DNA of 64,000 bases from Curvularia sp. ZM96 (Eukaryota > Ascomycota > Dothideomycetes > Pleosporales > Pleosporaceae), in the NCBI GenBank assembly GCA_022457065.1, contig JAJGBQ010000001.1, positions 1,612,001 through 1,676,000 on the forward strand, written 5' to 3'. The translations under genes and the position numbers were made by a program. Shown here one piece after another: positions 22,075-35,235 of this stretch; positions within the stretch are counted from its first letter, which is position 1, and each line of letters begins with the position of its first letter. The notes beneath the pieces are model-generated. The model was not told where the DNA came from. It searched no databases and was given only the letters and a program-made list of their open reading frames with translations.

Positions 22075-22795
22075 TTTGGTAGTAATTACTACGGGAGAAA
22101 AATTGTTGGATTCAGGGGATTGTGAAGGTTATCAAGATGATGAAAAATTACGATCTAGGATTAAACGGACTATTTGCTCGACACTGTGAGAGTAACGCCA
22201 AATATATAACAGCGTCATGTCTACCCTTGTTAGTAGGGTGCTGGTCGAATTTCTAAGATGACGTCGTTAGCGCCGCAGGTCTCCGAGTATGCACCGACAA
22301 ACTGGACGCGTTGCTCGTTATGAACTTTAACATGACCAAGTTCGGCTTGGATCCGCAGTGCACATAAGTTCATCACATGTCAGGAAGTGGGCTAGGCTTG
22401 ACTGAAATGTTATTGTTTCAACTTTTGCGTTGTGTGGAGGCACATTATGACGATACCAGACATTTGCTGCCGGTGCTAGTTGGCTTTGAGAAGAAGACAT
22501 AAAGAAATAAGTACTATGTCGAGAAGGTTTCTATGGAAGGGTTTTAAAAAGGGAATAAGTGCCTCGAATAATACAATGACCGACACAAGGATCATCAAGC
22601 GCCAGAAATAAAGGGACATGGGTATTTACGATTGGTGGAGCCCATAGGGCTGAAAACGCCGGTGACGCCGCTGGATGCTTGAGATTTACAATGCTTGGAA
22701 TGAGTCCCTTATTATACCCAAGTCCCGATACATCAGGGGACTTCGGGTGAGATGTGTATGGATGTAGGGTTTGGAGTGTAGGAAAGTGTTAGACC
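22075..22795. other. Intergenic region between NAD(P)-binding gene and Ca2+-ATPase 3' end
   Basis: Holds the promoter of the NAD(P)-binding gene and the 3' UTR of the Ca2+ pump, both minus strand. No gene supported. Confidence 0.5.
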
Positions 22796-25700
22796 CTATG
22801 TGCCAGGGCCGGTTGGCTTGGATTGTTCGCCGGCGTTGCCGGAGAAAGGTCCGACGTTGAAATCGGGTGTCGTTTCTACGTTCTGGCTTGGAGGACCACG
22901 GTACTCATTCGCGTCAGGGGCGAGAATGCGATCAGTCGATTTGGTATCCGGATGAACTTCAATGCCCTCTTGCGCTTCAAGATCTTGCTTCGTGGCATTT
23001 CGACTAAACTTGATGGAGTCATTGTCGCCATTGCTGCGGTCAATCGGTGACCAGCCTGCAACGCTGCCTGCAACGATGCCAGCCATGACGGTTGCTGGAC
23101 CAAACGCAGAGTTGGATCGAGACCTAGTGCGACGACGGCTATTGGGTGTAGGCGGGGCAGGAGAGCCGTCATCTGTTTGAGCGCCGTTGTTGGGGGTCCC
23201 GGGTAGTGAATGACTAGATCGCGACCGGGTAAAGATTTCCTTAGGGTGTTGCACCTTGAATTTGATTGCGCTGAGACGGCCACCACGGACTTTCCTGAGG
23301 AAGGCGAGCTCATCGCGAACCTCCAACAGCCCTTGGTTCCAATAGTAGTCGTCGTCTGAAACAACAAGCTCCGGTGTTTGTTTGCGCCGGAAGAAGTCAG
23401 GGATGCATTTCCTGATAAGCTCGTCGGGGATCAACCGCACGATGACACCGACAGGTATCGACAGGAAGCCCAGAACTATCGAGTAACCCCATTGAGGGCC
23501 ATTCAGTCTTGTAACTTTGAAAGCCACGCCACCAACGAAGATGATCATTGTCTGTCCACCAATCATAATGAGCAGAATAATAATGAAGAACCAGTTATGG
23601 GTGATGCCTTCAAAGACGTTGAAGCGGTTGTCGAGGCGACGGTTGTTAAGAGCATTGAAGATCTGCATCCAGACAAAGGTGTTGAAAACCAAAGCTGGCA
23701 GTTGCTGCTGCTCACGCTCACTGTGATAACTGAGAATCGATTCGCCAGCAAAGAAGAGGATAAAAGTGACGACCAGCTGGTAAATCGACTGACCGATGAT
23801 CATCTTCCACATGCGCAACGTGATCAAAGGCGCCGATTTGGGGTCGGGCTTGCGGTCAAGGAGACTGCGAGTAGGAGGATCGGTAGCGAGGGCCAAAGCA
23901 GCGAAAGTGTCCATGATCAGGTTGACCCACAGCAATTGGACAGCAGTTAGCACAGATTGCTGATCCTTACTGGAGACAGCGGAGACGAAGGTAAGGAGCA
24001 CAGCGGTGATGTTGACTGTGATCTGAAACTGCAAAAACTTCTTCACAGCATCATTCACAGCACGACCCCATAGGAGCGCTTTGACAATAGAAGCGAAGTT
24101 GTCGTCCATGAGGATGATTGCAGATGCTTCTTTTGCAACCTCAGTACCGGCGATACCCATGGAGAAACCAACATCGGCAGTCTTGAGTGCTGGTGCATCG
24201 TTGGTTCCGTCACCAGTAACAGCTACCGTCTCACCGAGCTCTTTAAGACGTTTGACGAGTTTGCGCTTGTCATCAGGGCTGGACCGGGCAAGAACACAGA
24301 GCTTGGGAATGACAGCGTCCATGTCTCGCTTTGAAAGCTTGCGGAAAGTAGGGCCTTCCATAACAACACCGCCGGGGACCAGGATTCCACAATCTTCAGC
24401 AATGGCCTTGGCAGTCAAGACATTGTCACCGGTAACCATGCGGACGTAAACACCGGCGTGTTGGCAATCCTTTACAGCCTCGCGGACGTTGTCACGAAGA
24501 GGATCTTGGATACCGACAATGGCGAGGAAAACCATCTTCTTGGCTACATCCTTGAAGACTGCTTGGGTCGGGTCATCCTCGCTCTTTGAAGATTCCGCAG
24601 GCGGCCAGCTCTCGAAATCGCGGTAGATGAGACCGATGGTTCGCAAAGAGCGGGACGCGTAGGTTGTGATGATTTGCTCGAGCGCTTCACGATTATCGGA
24701 AGTCATGGGGGCCTCGATAAGTTCCTTGTTGGCATCCGTAACAATCTTGTCGCACATCGCAAGCAAGATTTCGGAAGCACCCTTGACATACATACGGTAA
24801 CGACCATCGCTAAGTTTGGCAACAGCGGCAGAGCATTTGATGGCAGAATCGAAGGGAACCACCTGAACAATGTTGGCGTTGGCGCGCTCCTGAGCAACAC
24901 TGCCCAATCCCAAATGATCACGTGCAAATCCAAGAAGAGCCGTCTCTGTTTTCGAGCCAATGAAAGGATCAGGACCCCCAGTCTCGCCTTCGAAAGCAGT
25001 TGTGTTTTGGACAATGGATTGTAGGAGAAGATCCTTGACATCGCGACTCAGAGTTTCGACAAATTCGGCAGCAGAGACATCGTTAGGGTTCTCGACTGGC
25101 GACGGTGCTGTGTCCTTACCCTTAGCACCATCATCAATGGGTGGCGCTGAAGATGCTTTGAGTTTGGAATCACCGAAACGGAGAGCGGTACCGAGAGAGC
25201 CGGCAACAACCGTCATTTTGTTCTGCGTGAGCGTACCAGTCTTGTCGGAACAGATGGTGGTGGCATTGCCCATGGTTTCGCAAGATCGGAGGAGGCGGAC
25301 CAGGTTGTTGTCCTTAAGCATGCGCGTCGTCGCAAAAGCTAACGCAAGCGTGACAGCCAGAGGGAGACCCTCGGGCACAGCGACAACGATGACGGTGATG
25401 GCGACGATGAGGATGTTCAGGAAGTTCTGACCCTTCTCGGCAGGCGTGGCGGAACTGCTCTTGAGACCAACAAGGAACTCAATAAACAACACAACAAAAA
25501 GCAACAAGGCCGCTGCTCCGCCGAGTTTGGCAATGTAGGTAGCAAGTACGTTGAGCTTGTTCTGAAGCGGTGTGACTTCGCTATCTTCGCGTAGGGACAT
25601 CATCGTTTTGCCGTAACTCGAGTGAACACCAGTGGCTGTGACCATGAAAGTTCCTACACCCTCAGAGACCTTGGCACCGGAAAGGATAAATGGGTCGACC

Positions 25701-27067
25701 TTTTTGAGGTTGTCATGTCGCTCAATAGCCTTGAAAGCCTCTTCTCCGGACATCTTCTTCAGCAGGTCAGATTCTCCAGTAGCCGAGGACTCGTCGCACT
25801 TGATTCCGTGACCTTGGATAAGAATACCGTCCACAGGAATCATATCACCAGGCTCCAGGTTGACAACATCTCCTACGAAGACGTCATAGACGGAAATCTC
25901 GCGAGTTGTTCCAGATCGAACTACCTTGATGGTTCGGTCCTCCTTTTTGCGGTTGAGTTTGACAAACTGCCGTTCCTTTTGCCAGTCATTTGCGGCACCG
26001 ACTACGACGACGATAACAATGGCGACAATGATGGCGACACCTTCGATCCACTCGACAGCAGGCTCGCCCTCCTCATGCTTGACGCCAAAGGTTTGGTACA
26101 GACCGAGAGCAAGCGAAATAACGGCAGCGCACGTCAGCAAGATAAGCACCTTGTCGTTGTAGGCCATCCACGCAAGCTGAAAAATGTTTTTAGGTTTTCT
26201 GACGGGAAGTCTGTTATCACTGAAGACGCGCTTTCGGTCGGCGAAAGCAGCGTCCTTGGAGCCGCCATTTGCGTTCTCTGTATGGGCAGCGGCATCCGGT
26301 GATGCTTTTTGCGGAGACTGAAGAGCGCTTGGGGTTGTTGCTTCCTCAAAGGTGACAACACCGTCTAAATGCTGCTCGTCGACGCTCAATCCAGCCTTAC
26401 GGTCGGTCCTGAGACCCTTTTCCAGGCCATCAAGACCTCCTAGAGCATGAAAAGCTGACAACTGAGCAATACGTTAGTACAATTCATGACTTGCTCAATG
26501 GTAACGACTTACACTCTTGGGGTTGTAAAGCTTGGCGAGCTGACCGGGCGAGAAGGCGAACTTGTTATTGTCAACAACAAAGTCTGCTTCGGTGCCTGGA
26601 TCGGGTTTCAGAGCATCCTGATCATTCAAGATTTCAGTAGGCGCCAGCTCTCCCTTAAAGGCGTCACCCTGCGATGAGGCAACATAAGTGCCTGTGCTAT
26701 TAGATTCGCCATTGTCAGTGGCCGAGTCCATCGAGTTGCCTCTGGACCGAGCACCTGGGACGTTGAGCAGACCAGCATTGCTGTTCCACGCCGCGACGGG
26801 GGAGCTAATGTTATGTGGGCTTGTGGGCCTGCTCTCTCTGCTTTCGAAAGAGTTTGCGTCACGCAACTCGTGCGAAGACGTCCTTGGTTGTGTTGGTGAG
26901 ACGTTGTCTGTATTGGCGTTGTTTGCCGATGGCCTATGATTACTATCGTGAATCTCGGCCAGAGGCACGGAGTTGCTCATGTTGGGGTCGGTAGCAGCAG
27001 ACGTGTCAATGGTGATGGTCGGTGCCCTTGGTCTTGAAGGACCGTTGTTTGCCTGTTCGCTTGCCAT
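22796..27067 (-). CDS. PMC1: PMCA/PMC1-type P-type Ca2+-transporting ATPase
   Basis: ATP-driven Ca2+ pump (type IIB) that clears cytosolic Ca2+, usually into the vacuole in fungi. Exon 1 is 26513-27067 and exon 2 22796-26461, with a 51-nt intron (GTAAGT...CTAAC...CAG), giving 1406 residues. A long disordered Ser/Asn-rich head (about 1-165) precedes FAFSPGQLAKLYNPKS, the conserved N-terminal segment. Visible: the actuator TGES loop, the ion-site VAVPEGLPLAVTLALAF, phosphorylation aspartate D591 in SDKTGTLTQ, KGASEILL, the hinge TGDGTNDAPALKTADVG (near 937), and ten membrane segments in the usual order. The tail after the last membrane segment is long and Arg/Ser-rich, a likely regulatory region. 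Whether it sits in vacuole or plasma membrane is not readable. Confidence 0.96.
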
Positions 27068-30000
27068 GGCAACAGGCTAGGCGCCTTGCGGCTGCAGTGG
27101 AGCGAAGGCGACGGAGTAGGGTGGTAGGCTGTGCAGACAAGCAAGCGATGGATGTAAGCCGTAGGAATGTCAGGTGTGTGATTCCGGTGAGCTCGCTAAA
27201 CTATGAGAAGTAGTGCATGCGGGAAGCGCAGGCAGGTAATAAAGGGCGTCAAGAGGGAGGCGAGTAGGCGGTGCTTGAAGCGCAGTCGACACAAAGAGCG
27301 TGGGGTGGTACTGGGTGGAGGCAAGAGCCAGTGGATGAGGCCCTAGGATGGGGATCTGGTACCAATGGCCTCGTTAGCACCATTCGCCGGGCGTCTTGGA
27401 GATTGCGTACTGCCCTCAGCCACGGCAGTGTCTTGTGCTGGCTAGACGAGGGCGCGTGGGTAGCGGGTAGTGGATAGTAGTAGGAGTGGTGCTGGTGGTG
27501 GTGTTCGCGGTCGTGAAAGTGGTCGCGATTCACGGCCAAAGCGATGGTGCTTACTGGAAAGGCTAGATGGCCGGCAGGGGCGATGGGTGGAGTGATGGAT
27601 GGATTGTTTTGATTGATCGACTGATTTGCAGGATGGTGATACAGAGAAGCTGGGAGCCGGCACAAAGCCTGTTTGGGTTGGGGTCGTGGCTATGTCGACG
27701 AGCTACGCGTGCTCATTCGTGCGTTATGCTGTGGCTATGCCCTGAGGAAGCGTGCTGTGAAGGCAGTTTGCTAGGTGGCGACCGAGGCACAATGGAATGA
27801 AGAGCCACTGTCACGCAGAAAAAGAGTCTCCGGCACGGGCAGGCAGACTGAGGCATTAAGGACGTCCAGCCTGAGCGACGGCCGCCCAGGATTGTGATTG
27901 ACCAGGGAGTTGGACATACACAGCCCCAATCTAGCGCCATGCAGCGCACAGACCCTGTGCCAAGCCCGCTTCTGCATCCCGACGGCGCGACTGACGGCCA
28001 GGTGGTCCTCACTGTGACGCGACCAACGACACCACGTCGTCTGCAACCCCTCCCTGCCCACGACGGGTCGCCCTCTGTGTGGCCACCGCCAGAGGCCAAG
28101 ATACGCCGTGGTCTTGTGTACTCGCCTTCGCTGTACTCCGTACGCCTGCTGCATCCACGTCGGTGCGTCATGCTCCCGCGGCCCTCTCCTTTTTTGCCGT
28201 CCTTTCTTGGCCAATGCCACTTGCATCATGAACCGCCATAACAACCATACCAGCACGCGCTTCTTGTTTTTTGTTCGTTCTGGCTGCCACCTCGTCGCCC
28301 ATGACGAGGTCAATTACCGCTGCGTAGCCTTGGCTGGTGCCGCTGGGCAACAATGGAGCCTCCACTGGTCCCCGGCTTTGTTGGCCCAGAGCGCTTCGTT
28401 TTCATTCGACTCCGTGCGCGTTCCTGAAGATCGAGCCCTCGAGTGGATAAGGGAGGCGACAATTTCCGAAGAGCCAAGAGCCAAAGACCTTGGCCGCTCC
28501 GAGTCCATCTCCCCGCTGGCCGTGCGAGAAAGCAGCACCCGTCCTTGCACGTCACCAAGTCTGCTTTTCTCCATTCTCGACCCGCCTTGGCCACTTTGTG
28601 GGTTTAGTAGGCACTTTGCCCATTTGGGCCTTTTTGCCTCTCTCAACAGACGTGCAGTCCAGCCATGTTGGGTCATGTCAACTAACAATCACTGGCCCAT
28701 CTCTTCGACCAAACGCTATCGTCTCGTGTGCATACGTAGTCAAGACTTTGTGCCGGCCACATTTTGGCGCACCCCCCACGCTGTCAGGACGTGAACTGAC
28801 CGTGCCCACACAACTACAGCTTACTGTGTATTCATGTTGTTTTCAGATGAAGACCAAAAAAGAGAAGAAGAAATCCCCTAGCATGGATGCTATCTCGGCA
28901 AGAGGGTGCAGTTGTGAAGTCTAAGCTTCTTACTGCCGTGTTTGGAGGCTTGCTGCACATAGTGAGGTCTTGACATGCTTCGCAAGTTCCCAAGGCCGCT
29001 TCCCCGGTTCTTGGCGCCATCGGTTCATGAACGACAGTACAGTGCCTGCCTGTCTGCAACAGCAACACACAAAGCACGCCAGTTCTGTGTTTCAGACATG
29101 GACATAAAAAATGCCCTAGCTTCTAGTATTCTTTTTGAAATTACGCGAGCATCCTCGCAAGGCAGGGGACGTGCTTAGACGCATTCCTGGGCAAAACCCC
29201 CACCTCTGGCAATGTTTGCAGCTGATGCACCTACCCCGCTGAACCACAATTACACCGTCGTCTAGCTACAGCAAACTATTCCAGAAATGTCTCCTAAGCT
29301 TGCTTCCATTGGGAAGATGCAGTAGCAATCTAGGGTCTGGGAAACGGTCGGCTGGCGCCTACTCTAAGCGCCGTCGTCATGATGCAGCCAATCAGTGCAT
29401 GCGGGAGGGACGTTTACACCCCTCAACCAAAAGATGCAAATAGAACAAACGCACAGAGCATGCACATTGCCGGGCCACAATAGAAGAGCTTTTGATCTTC
29501 TGTATAATTGTAAGCAGCGTAGCAAAGGTTCGACTCTCTTAGTGGGATGAGATGCTTTTTACATGCACATCCTTGAACCAGACGGAAGAAAGATCGTCGT
29601 GCAAGTAAGCAACATCTTATTCGCATATAAACATGGCTCTTCTTGCCATTCACTCCTTTTTTTTCAGCCTAACCTTTTACTTCTCACATCTACGGTGATT
29701 CTATTCTTAATGTACAGATTATCTTTCCGCCCCCAACAACCCCTGCAGCAACTTTGTACCTGCACATCAGATTGCGCTTGTGCATACTTAGAATCAAGCG
29801 CCTAACATGTTGATATACACTGAGAAGGAATTGAATCACGGTAGTCCATGACGTCAGTCTCTCTATTAATGGATGTAGGGCCGCCGCCCTCGACTGGATA
29901 TACACACAGCCTTGTTCATGTATAGCATACACAGGAAAGCGTGCTCAAGAATGATTGAAAGAGACGAGTTGTTCCAAAACAGCATGCATGTACTGGTTCG

Positions 30001-31770
30001 GCGAGTCATTACCGTTACCTCAAATCTCGATGCCAAGATGCAACAGAGGGCACCATGTGTTCAGCCCGTGGGATGACAGGCACAGCAAGATGAACGGTAT
30101 GTATACTGCTGATGTGAGCCAGGACACGCAATCGTGTAAAACCACTTACCCAATTAGTCGTCCACACCAGACACAAATCATCTTACACACTTCCTCCACA
30201 GCCTGGGCATAACTATACCTGGAAGGCCGTGGACTTTTCATGGACAACAGTGTGCCTACAGACCAGGCAGAAGCTGTCAGCGAAGCCATAATTCGTCATG
30301 CTGACTTGGGTAAGACGGGCAGCCTGACGACTCCAGGAATGCTGATTCAGCCAAGCATCGTGTTCGGCAACTTGCCCTCATCCAACAGCATGTATTGTAC
30401 ATAGTGTGTACTTGGATATGCCTTGCCAAGTTCCATCTGCATCATTGCCGGCTCCGGAGTATTTGCCCGGCACTTCACCCAGCAACGCAACCTACCACAA
30501 ATTTCAAACCCGAACCTTAGCCAAGTTTCGCCACCATGCGGTTCGAATCACCCGGTCACAAAACTCTATCCAGACGGCTTGAAACGCCGTCACGCCTTCT
30601 GTGCAAACGGCTAAGCGAGCATCGGAAACAAGATCTTTCCACGGCCAAGATGCTCGTCTCGCATTTCATGTTTCGAGGAGTCGTTCCCTGTAGCGAACCA
30701 CACTGGGGCTCGCCCGGTCGCCTGTCCGAAACCGGCTAGTCTCATCCGGCCTTGCACAGCCCCCGCACCTTGCCCCTCGACCAATAGTCGGCACATCGAG
30801 TCACTCAACCATGATCAAAGGCCCCAACAGGTGAGAGCCATTCCAGCCAGAGTCTATGGCCAGCATTTCTGGGATTAGGGTACCAGAAGCCTACCAAGCC
30901 CGTTTCTACCCGTTGTTGCCTGCATACTTGGCAGAGCGGCTATGTCTCTGGCTCCGCATTGGAGAAGGCAAGCGTCGCATTTGCCATGAACTAAGGACCA
31001 GGTTGCTGATATCTTAGCACCACGACACATTGGCGAAGGAGCCGTCCATGAGTTAGCACTAGAACTTGAGTACAAGAATCAGGTTGTACCATGCTGTCAT
31101 TGTGGCACGTGTACTGGCAATCTCTCAAACAGACAATGTAGGTTTCAGTCTTCACTTGCTCTGTGCGTCCACTGTCGAGGAAAAATGACATTTCAATCTA
31201 CCCATGTGACAGGTGGTATACTTGCTTTGTGGACGCCACGAACCAGGAGAGGGGCCTCAAACCATTTCGTCGCACTCCTGTCCACCATAGCTTTGTTCAT
31301 GCTTTACTCGGTGAACTTGGTGATAAGCTCATGGGGCGTTGTCGCGGGTAGATTTGAAGGAGCTACAAAGTGCCGACCAGTGCATAGCATCACTTACTGA
31401 TGATCTGGATCATTGGTATCAGCGTAGTGGAGTGTGATAAGTTACATTGGCTTCTCACCACTAAGTACTGCGGTCCGCCAGGATGGCCGCCGCTATTCGA
31501 AAAGCAAGACTGCCACGTCTGCACATGCCCAACCATGCGGCCCCGTATATTTCTTCTTCTCGGGCCGTCACGAATCTGCCTTTCAACCTCGCTTACACCG
31601 GTATCCGTCACTTCTCATGCGCGTATGTACACCGCAATATCTCAAACCAGGTATCCAAGTTCCTGCTCACGCGCTACCTTCCCGCACAGTCTCACCGCCC
31701 ATGTCTTGCTTGGGCAGCATAACAACAGCACAGCCCTATGCTCGATGCGGTCCTATTACATTACAGTAGA
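27068..31770. other. 4.7-kb gene-poor region
   Basis: The longest stretch without a supportable gene. All frames are short, overlap on both strands and have arbitrary composition; I found no spliced model with coding-like exons. 27068-27670 should include the promoter and leader of the Ca2+ pump. The rest has ordinary base composition, with no terminal repeats and no degenerate transposon frames that I can recognise. It may hold non-coding RNA or distal regulatory DNA, but nothing shows it directly. Confidence 0.55.
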
Positions 31771-33830
31771 TTACCTTTCATCCTCCTCGCCATTTTCTGA
31801 GCTAGCCTCCTTTTTTTTCAAGTGCGGTAATTCAATGGAAAAAACTAGTGCATTGACAATGACAAATACAACAACTGCCGAGATGAACACTAGGCGTAGG
31901 CTACGGCTGTAGGCTTCAATAACTGTAGATGAAGCGTTAGCTGTTGGGACTGAAATACTAGAGGGCCGTACATGCACATACCCTGATTTTGATGTTGGAG
32001 GTCAAGGTCAATTATGCTGCGGACTGAGCTACGGACGCGTTGGATAATCTGCGTAGGCCTGTTAGCTTGGATACGATTCACATGCTAAGTCTTTTGCCAT
32101 CCTGCTTGTGGTGCGCTAGAAAGCACAAAGAAAAAAAAGCACTTTGCTACAGTGCATGCCATGGATGGTTACATTGGAGTTTTTTCCACGTACCTCGACC
32201 TTATCTTGACCGGTGACTAGTCTATCAAGATATGCTGCCAATGCATTCTGTAAGATGAGACTGCTCAGCGAGACACCCATGACAATGCCCAAACTGCGCC
32301 ACAAAACGAGTGTACTACTCATCACGGCCTGATCTTCCTGAGTGCTCGTCGCAAGCACAGCCAGGCTTGTTGCAGGAAAACTGAGGCCTTGACCGATGCT
32401 TGATGGGACCAAGAAGACAGTGGCGAGCCATTTCGGAACATGAAACATCAACGAGAGGCATATGGCACCTAACAGCATCGAAAGTGACCCAACGACAATG
32501 AGCCACTTCATGCGACCCGTTGCAGTCATGATGAAGCCAGCTGACACGCCACAAACAGTCAGGGCAACTGAAGGGCCTGCCAGACGGAAGCCCGATACAG
32601 ATGCAGTCTCGAGTTCGACGGCCTGGAAGTATAGCGGAGCATTAAACAGAATCGTGTTCATGCCGATTTGGGCGAAGAAATTGTTGAAGACAAGGTTGCC
32701 GCGCGGTTTGCTGAACAGCATGGGCAGTGGCATAACTGCTCGTGCAGCTCTCGACTCGACCCTGATAAGCACGATGCCGGTTACCAGTGCTATAACGAGC
32801 GAAGTGATGACGATCCAGTGTTCCCATGGGTAAACGTTACCTCCAAGATTCAAGCCTAGAATCAAAAATGCAACAGAAACGGTCAGCAAGATTGATCCAG
32901 CGATATCAAAGCCATCCATGGCGTCTCGAAAGCCTAGTCCGAAACGTCTTGCTAGATCAGGCCCAAGATTAGACGGCGTCATGAAGATGGCATTCATCAA
33001 CAAGATAAGAATGACAGGCACTTGGAGAGCAAAAGTCATTCGCCAGCCCAGTTTGTCGCACAGAAACCCACCAAAGGCGGCTCCGCAAGCAGATCCTCCT
33101 CCATAGAACAAGTTGATATACGCCTGGTATGTACCTCGTACCTCTATGCTAACAAGATCATTGGTCATAATGTTGCCCATGGATAGTACGCCAGCAGCGC
33201 CAATACCACAAAAAGCCCGCGCAAGAATGAAACTTGCAATGCTCTGGGCAAGGGCACACCATGCAGTTGTTGCTGCAAGTAGGGCGAGCCCGGCCAAATA
33301 CAGAGGCCGACGGCCAAACGTATCTGAGAATCGGCCCATTAAAGGCTGAAGCGAGGTCGACGTAAGTAAGAAGGCTGTTGATAACCAAGATGCCGAGTTT
33401 GATGCATAAAAATAGGATGTAATGACGGGATGGCTTGAAGCCATCAGCGTAGAGTCAAACATGGCAATCTAAGTATTGTGCAGTTAGCAAACCTACTACA
33501 GAAGAGCCTGCAGAATGGGTGTCACATGGAACTTACAAAATAGCCCAACAAGATACCACCGAACACGAATCTGAATCTCCAGACTCCGACGCCTTGCAGC
33601 TTCCCATTCTCTTCGAATTTCACCAAGTCTTCCGTCTCTTGTGCAGGGTTGCTACCACGTGCAGCCGGTTGATCATCAACTCCCGAATCTGGAAATTGGG
33701 GTGCGGCTCCTTCTCCCTGGCGCACCACCTCTGCAGCTACGATTTCATCTCCGGCAAGGACAGGACTGTTTTTTCTATCTTGGGATGCAGAGCGAAGAAG
33801 CGGTGTTCGCTCCGAGGGAGGCGACGGCAT
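31771..33830 (-). CDS. MFS transporter, DHA2 (14-TM) type, VBA/Fnx1-like
   Basis: Proton-coupled membrane transporter. Exons are 33537-33830, 32194-33468, 31982-32048 and 31771-31922 (introns of 68, 145 and 59 nt), giving 595 residues. A hydrophilic N-terminal tail carries ERTPLL, a dileucine-type vacuolar sorting motif. The first membrane segment continues across intron 1 (GILLGYF to IAMFDSTLMASSHPV). Motif A reads GRFSDTFGRRPLYLAG, and about 14 hydrophobic segments follow. The last two exons restore IIQRVRSSVRSI, VIEAYSRSLRLVFISAV and an acidic tail ending EEDER. The layout resembles vacuolar basic-amino-acid transporters of yeast and fission yeast, but drug export is an alternative. It is divergent from the amidotransferase-like gene, 264 bp apart. 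Confidence 0.92.
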
Positions 33831-34094
33831 GGCAGAAGGTAATCCAGAAGCTCTACAGACTTGACAAAAGCTGATGGCTTCTCCGATAGCGGCTTGAACC
33901 TTGTCAAGTCAGGTTCCGAGGTGAAGAATCCAGGCAGAGGAAGATGGCGTGCATCGCTACAGTTTCTCAGCCGCGTCGAAGGTGCCAATGATCGTCAGCG
34001 CTAGGACCTTCCGAAATCGCCGTTGTTTTCCGCTATCAAGACACGGATTGCTGGCCCATCTATGTATATGGCTTCAGCATCAACCTTGACAAAC

Positions 34095-34958
34095 ATGAAG
34101 ACTCCCTTGCGTATAGCGATTCTCGAATGCGACGTACCGCCGCCAGCCGTTGTCGAAAAATACGGACGATATGACCGCATCTTTGCGACGTTGTTGGAAG
34201 CAGCGGCCGAGGCATTGGGCTTATCTCCGAAGCAGGACCTGGAGTTGAGCTCATTCGACGTCGTCACAGCGCAAGAGTATCCTGACTTGGAAAAAGTAGA
34301 CGCAGTCTTGATCTCGGGCTCAAGTGAGTGTTTTGATGCTTTGATCTTGTTAACGGCAAGGCTCATGACTAATGTTTCTATTAGAATACAACTCGTTTGA
34401 CAATGACCCTTGGATCGTAAAGTTGGTCGAGTTTACACAAACGTTACTCAAGCAAGACCGCGTTCGGGTAATTGGTGTCTGCTTTGGCCACCAAATACTC
34501 GGAAGGGCTGCAGGAGCCAAAGTTGGACGTAGCGATGATGGATGGGAGATTTCAGTGCTGCCCGTCCAACTCACCGCCAAGGGCAAGGAGATCTTCCAGC
34601 AAGACTCACTTGTACGCTGCCCATGTTTTGAGGTCTGACGACTCGAATTCGCTGACTAGGCTGCTAGGCAATCCACCAGATGCACAGGGACGTGGTGTTC
34701 GAGTACCCTGAAGGCGTAGAGAAACTAGGCGGATCACCCCGTTGTTTGGTACAGGGCATGTACAAGAAAGGCAAGCTCATCTCTGTGCAAGGGCATCCCG
34801 AATTCACTGAGCCTATTGTCTCGCATCTGGTCAAGATGAGGGCGGAACAAGGTATCTTTGAAGAAACGCAAGCGAAGGACGCGCTAGAGAGAGTGGGAAA
34901 CCATCACGATGGACTTGTTATAGCGAAGGCTTTCCTGCGATTTCTGCTCGAGGACTAA
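34095..34958 (+). CDS. Class I glutamine amidotransferase-like protein
   Basis: Stand-alone GATase1-fold protein related to the GMP-synthase-like family (yeast YLR126C type). Exons are 34095-34323, 34385-34611 and 34668-34958 (introns of 61 and 56 nt), giving 248 residues. The ATG at 34095 was chosen because MKTPLRIAILECD matches the normal beginning; an in-frame ATG at 34023 would add 24 residues. The catalytic Cys is C109 in VIGVCFGHQILGR, and the His/Glu pair is H195 and E197 in VQGHPEF, so the triad is complete. No synthase partner domain is present, so the acceptor of any released ammonia is unknown; a gamma-glutamyl hydrolase-type activity is possible. Confidence 0.9.
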
Positions 34959-35235
34959 GGCGGGTTGCGAGTGAGCTTCTGTTTACGTCAGTACGTGAAC
35001 GACAAGATTGCACTTTATATGTTTGCCCAGACAAGTTGATACGTGTGATGAATGTGGGCTGCTGCTGCCAAGAAGGTGCTGCTCTTGTAAACGCAAATGC
35101 TAGGTTGATTTATTGGTTGATTGCCCCGCTTCCAGACTGCGAAGAACCCTTGTGAGCATCGCATATGCAACGGCCGATTCTATACCATCGCCTATATATA
35201 TTATTGGAAAAGCAAATTAAACAAACAACAAGACC
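34959..35235. other. Spacer between amidotransferase-like gene and tRNA-Trp
   Basis: Holds the 3' UTR of the upstream gene. A TATATATA run at 35193-35200 lies about 40 nt before the tRNA and could help place Pol III. Confidence 0.4.

Noticed and set aside
28108..28794. 228-codon plus-strand frame in the gene-poor region
   Set aside because: Arbitrary Cys/Arg/Pro-rich composition, overlapping equally long frames on other strands, no motif.
29460..29560. Second tRNA-like T-arm (GGTTCGACTC)
   Set aside because: T stem has a mismatch and no matching acceptor stem exists about 70 nt upstream.
30530..30560. tRNA T-loop-like GGTTCGAATCACC
   Set aside because: Flanking bases do not pair into a T stem and no acceptor, D or anticodon arms are found upstream.
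31400..31912. 170-codon plus-strand frame overlapping the transporter 3' end
   Set aside because: Overlaps real minus-strand exons 3' of the transporter and has no domain or codon pattern.
32116..32193. Transporter ending at a stop in intron 2 (TAG near 32116)
   Set aside because: Reading through gives a junk tail; splicing to two further exons restores the last membrane segment and a normal acidic tail.
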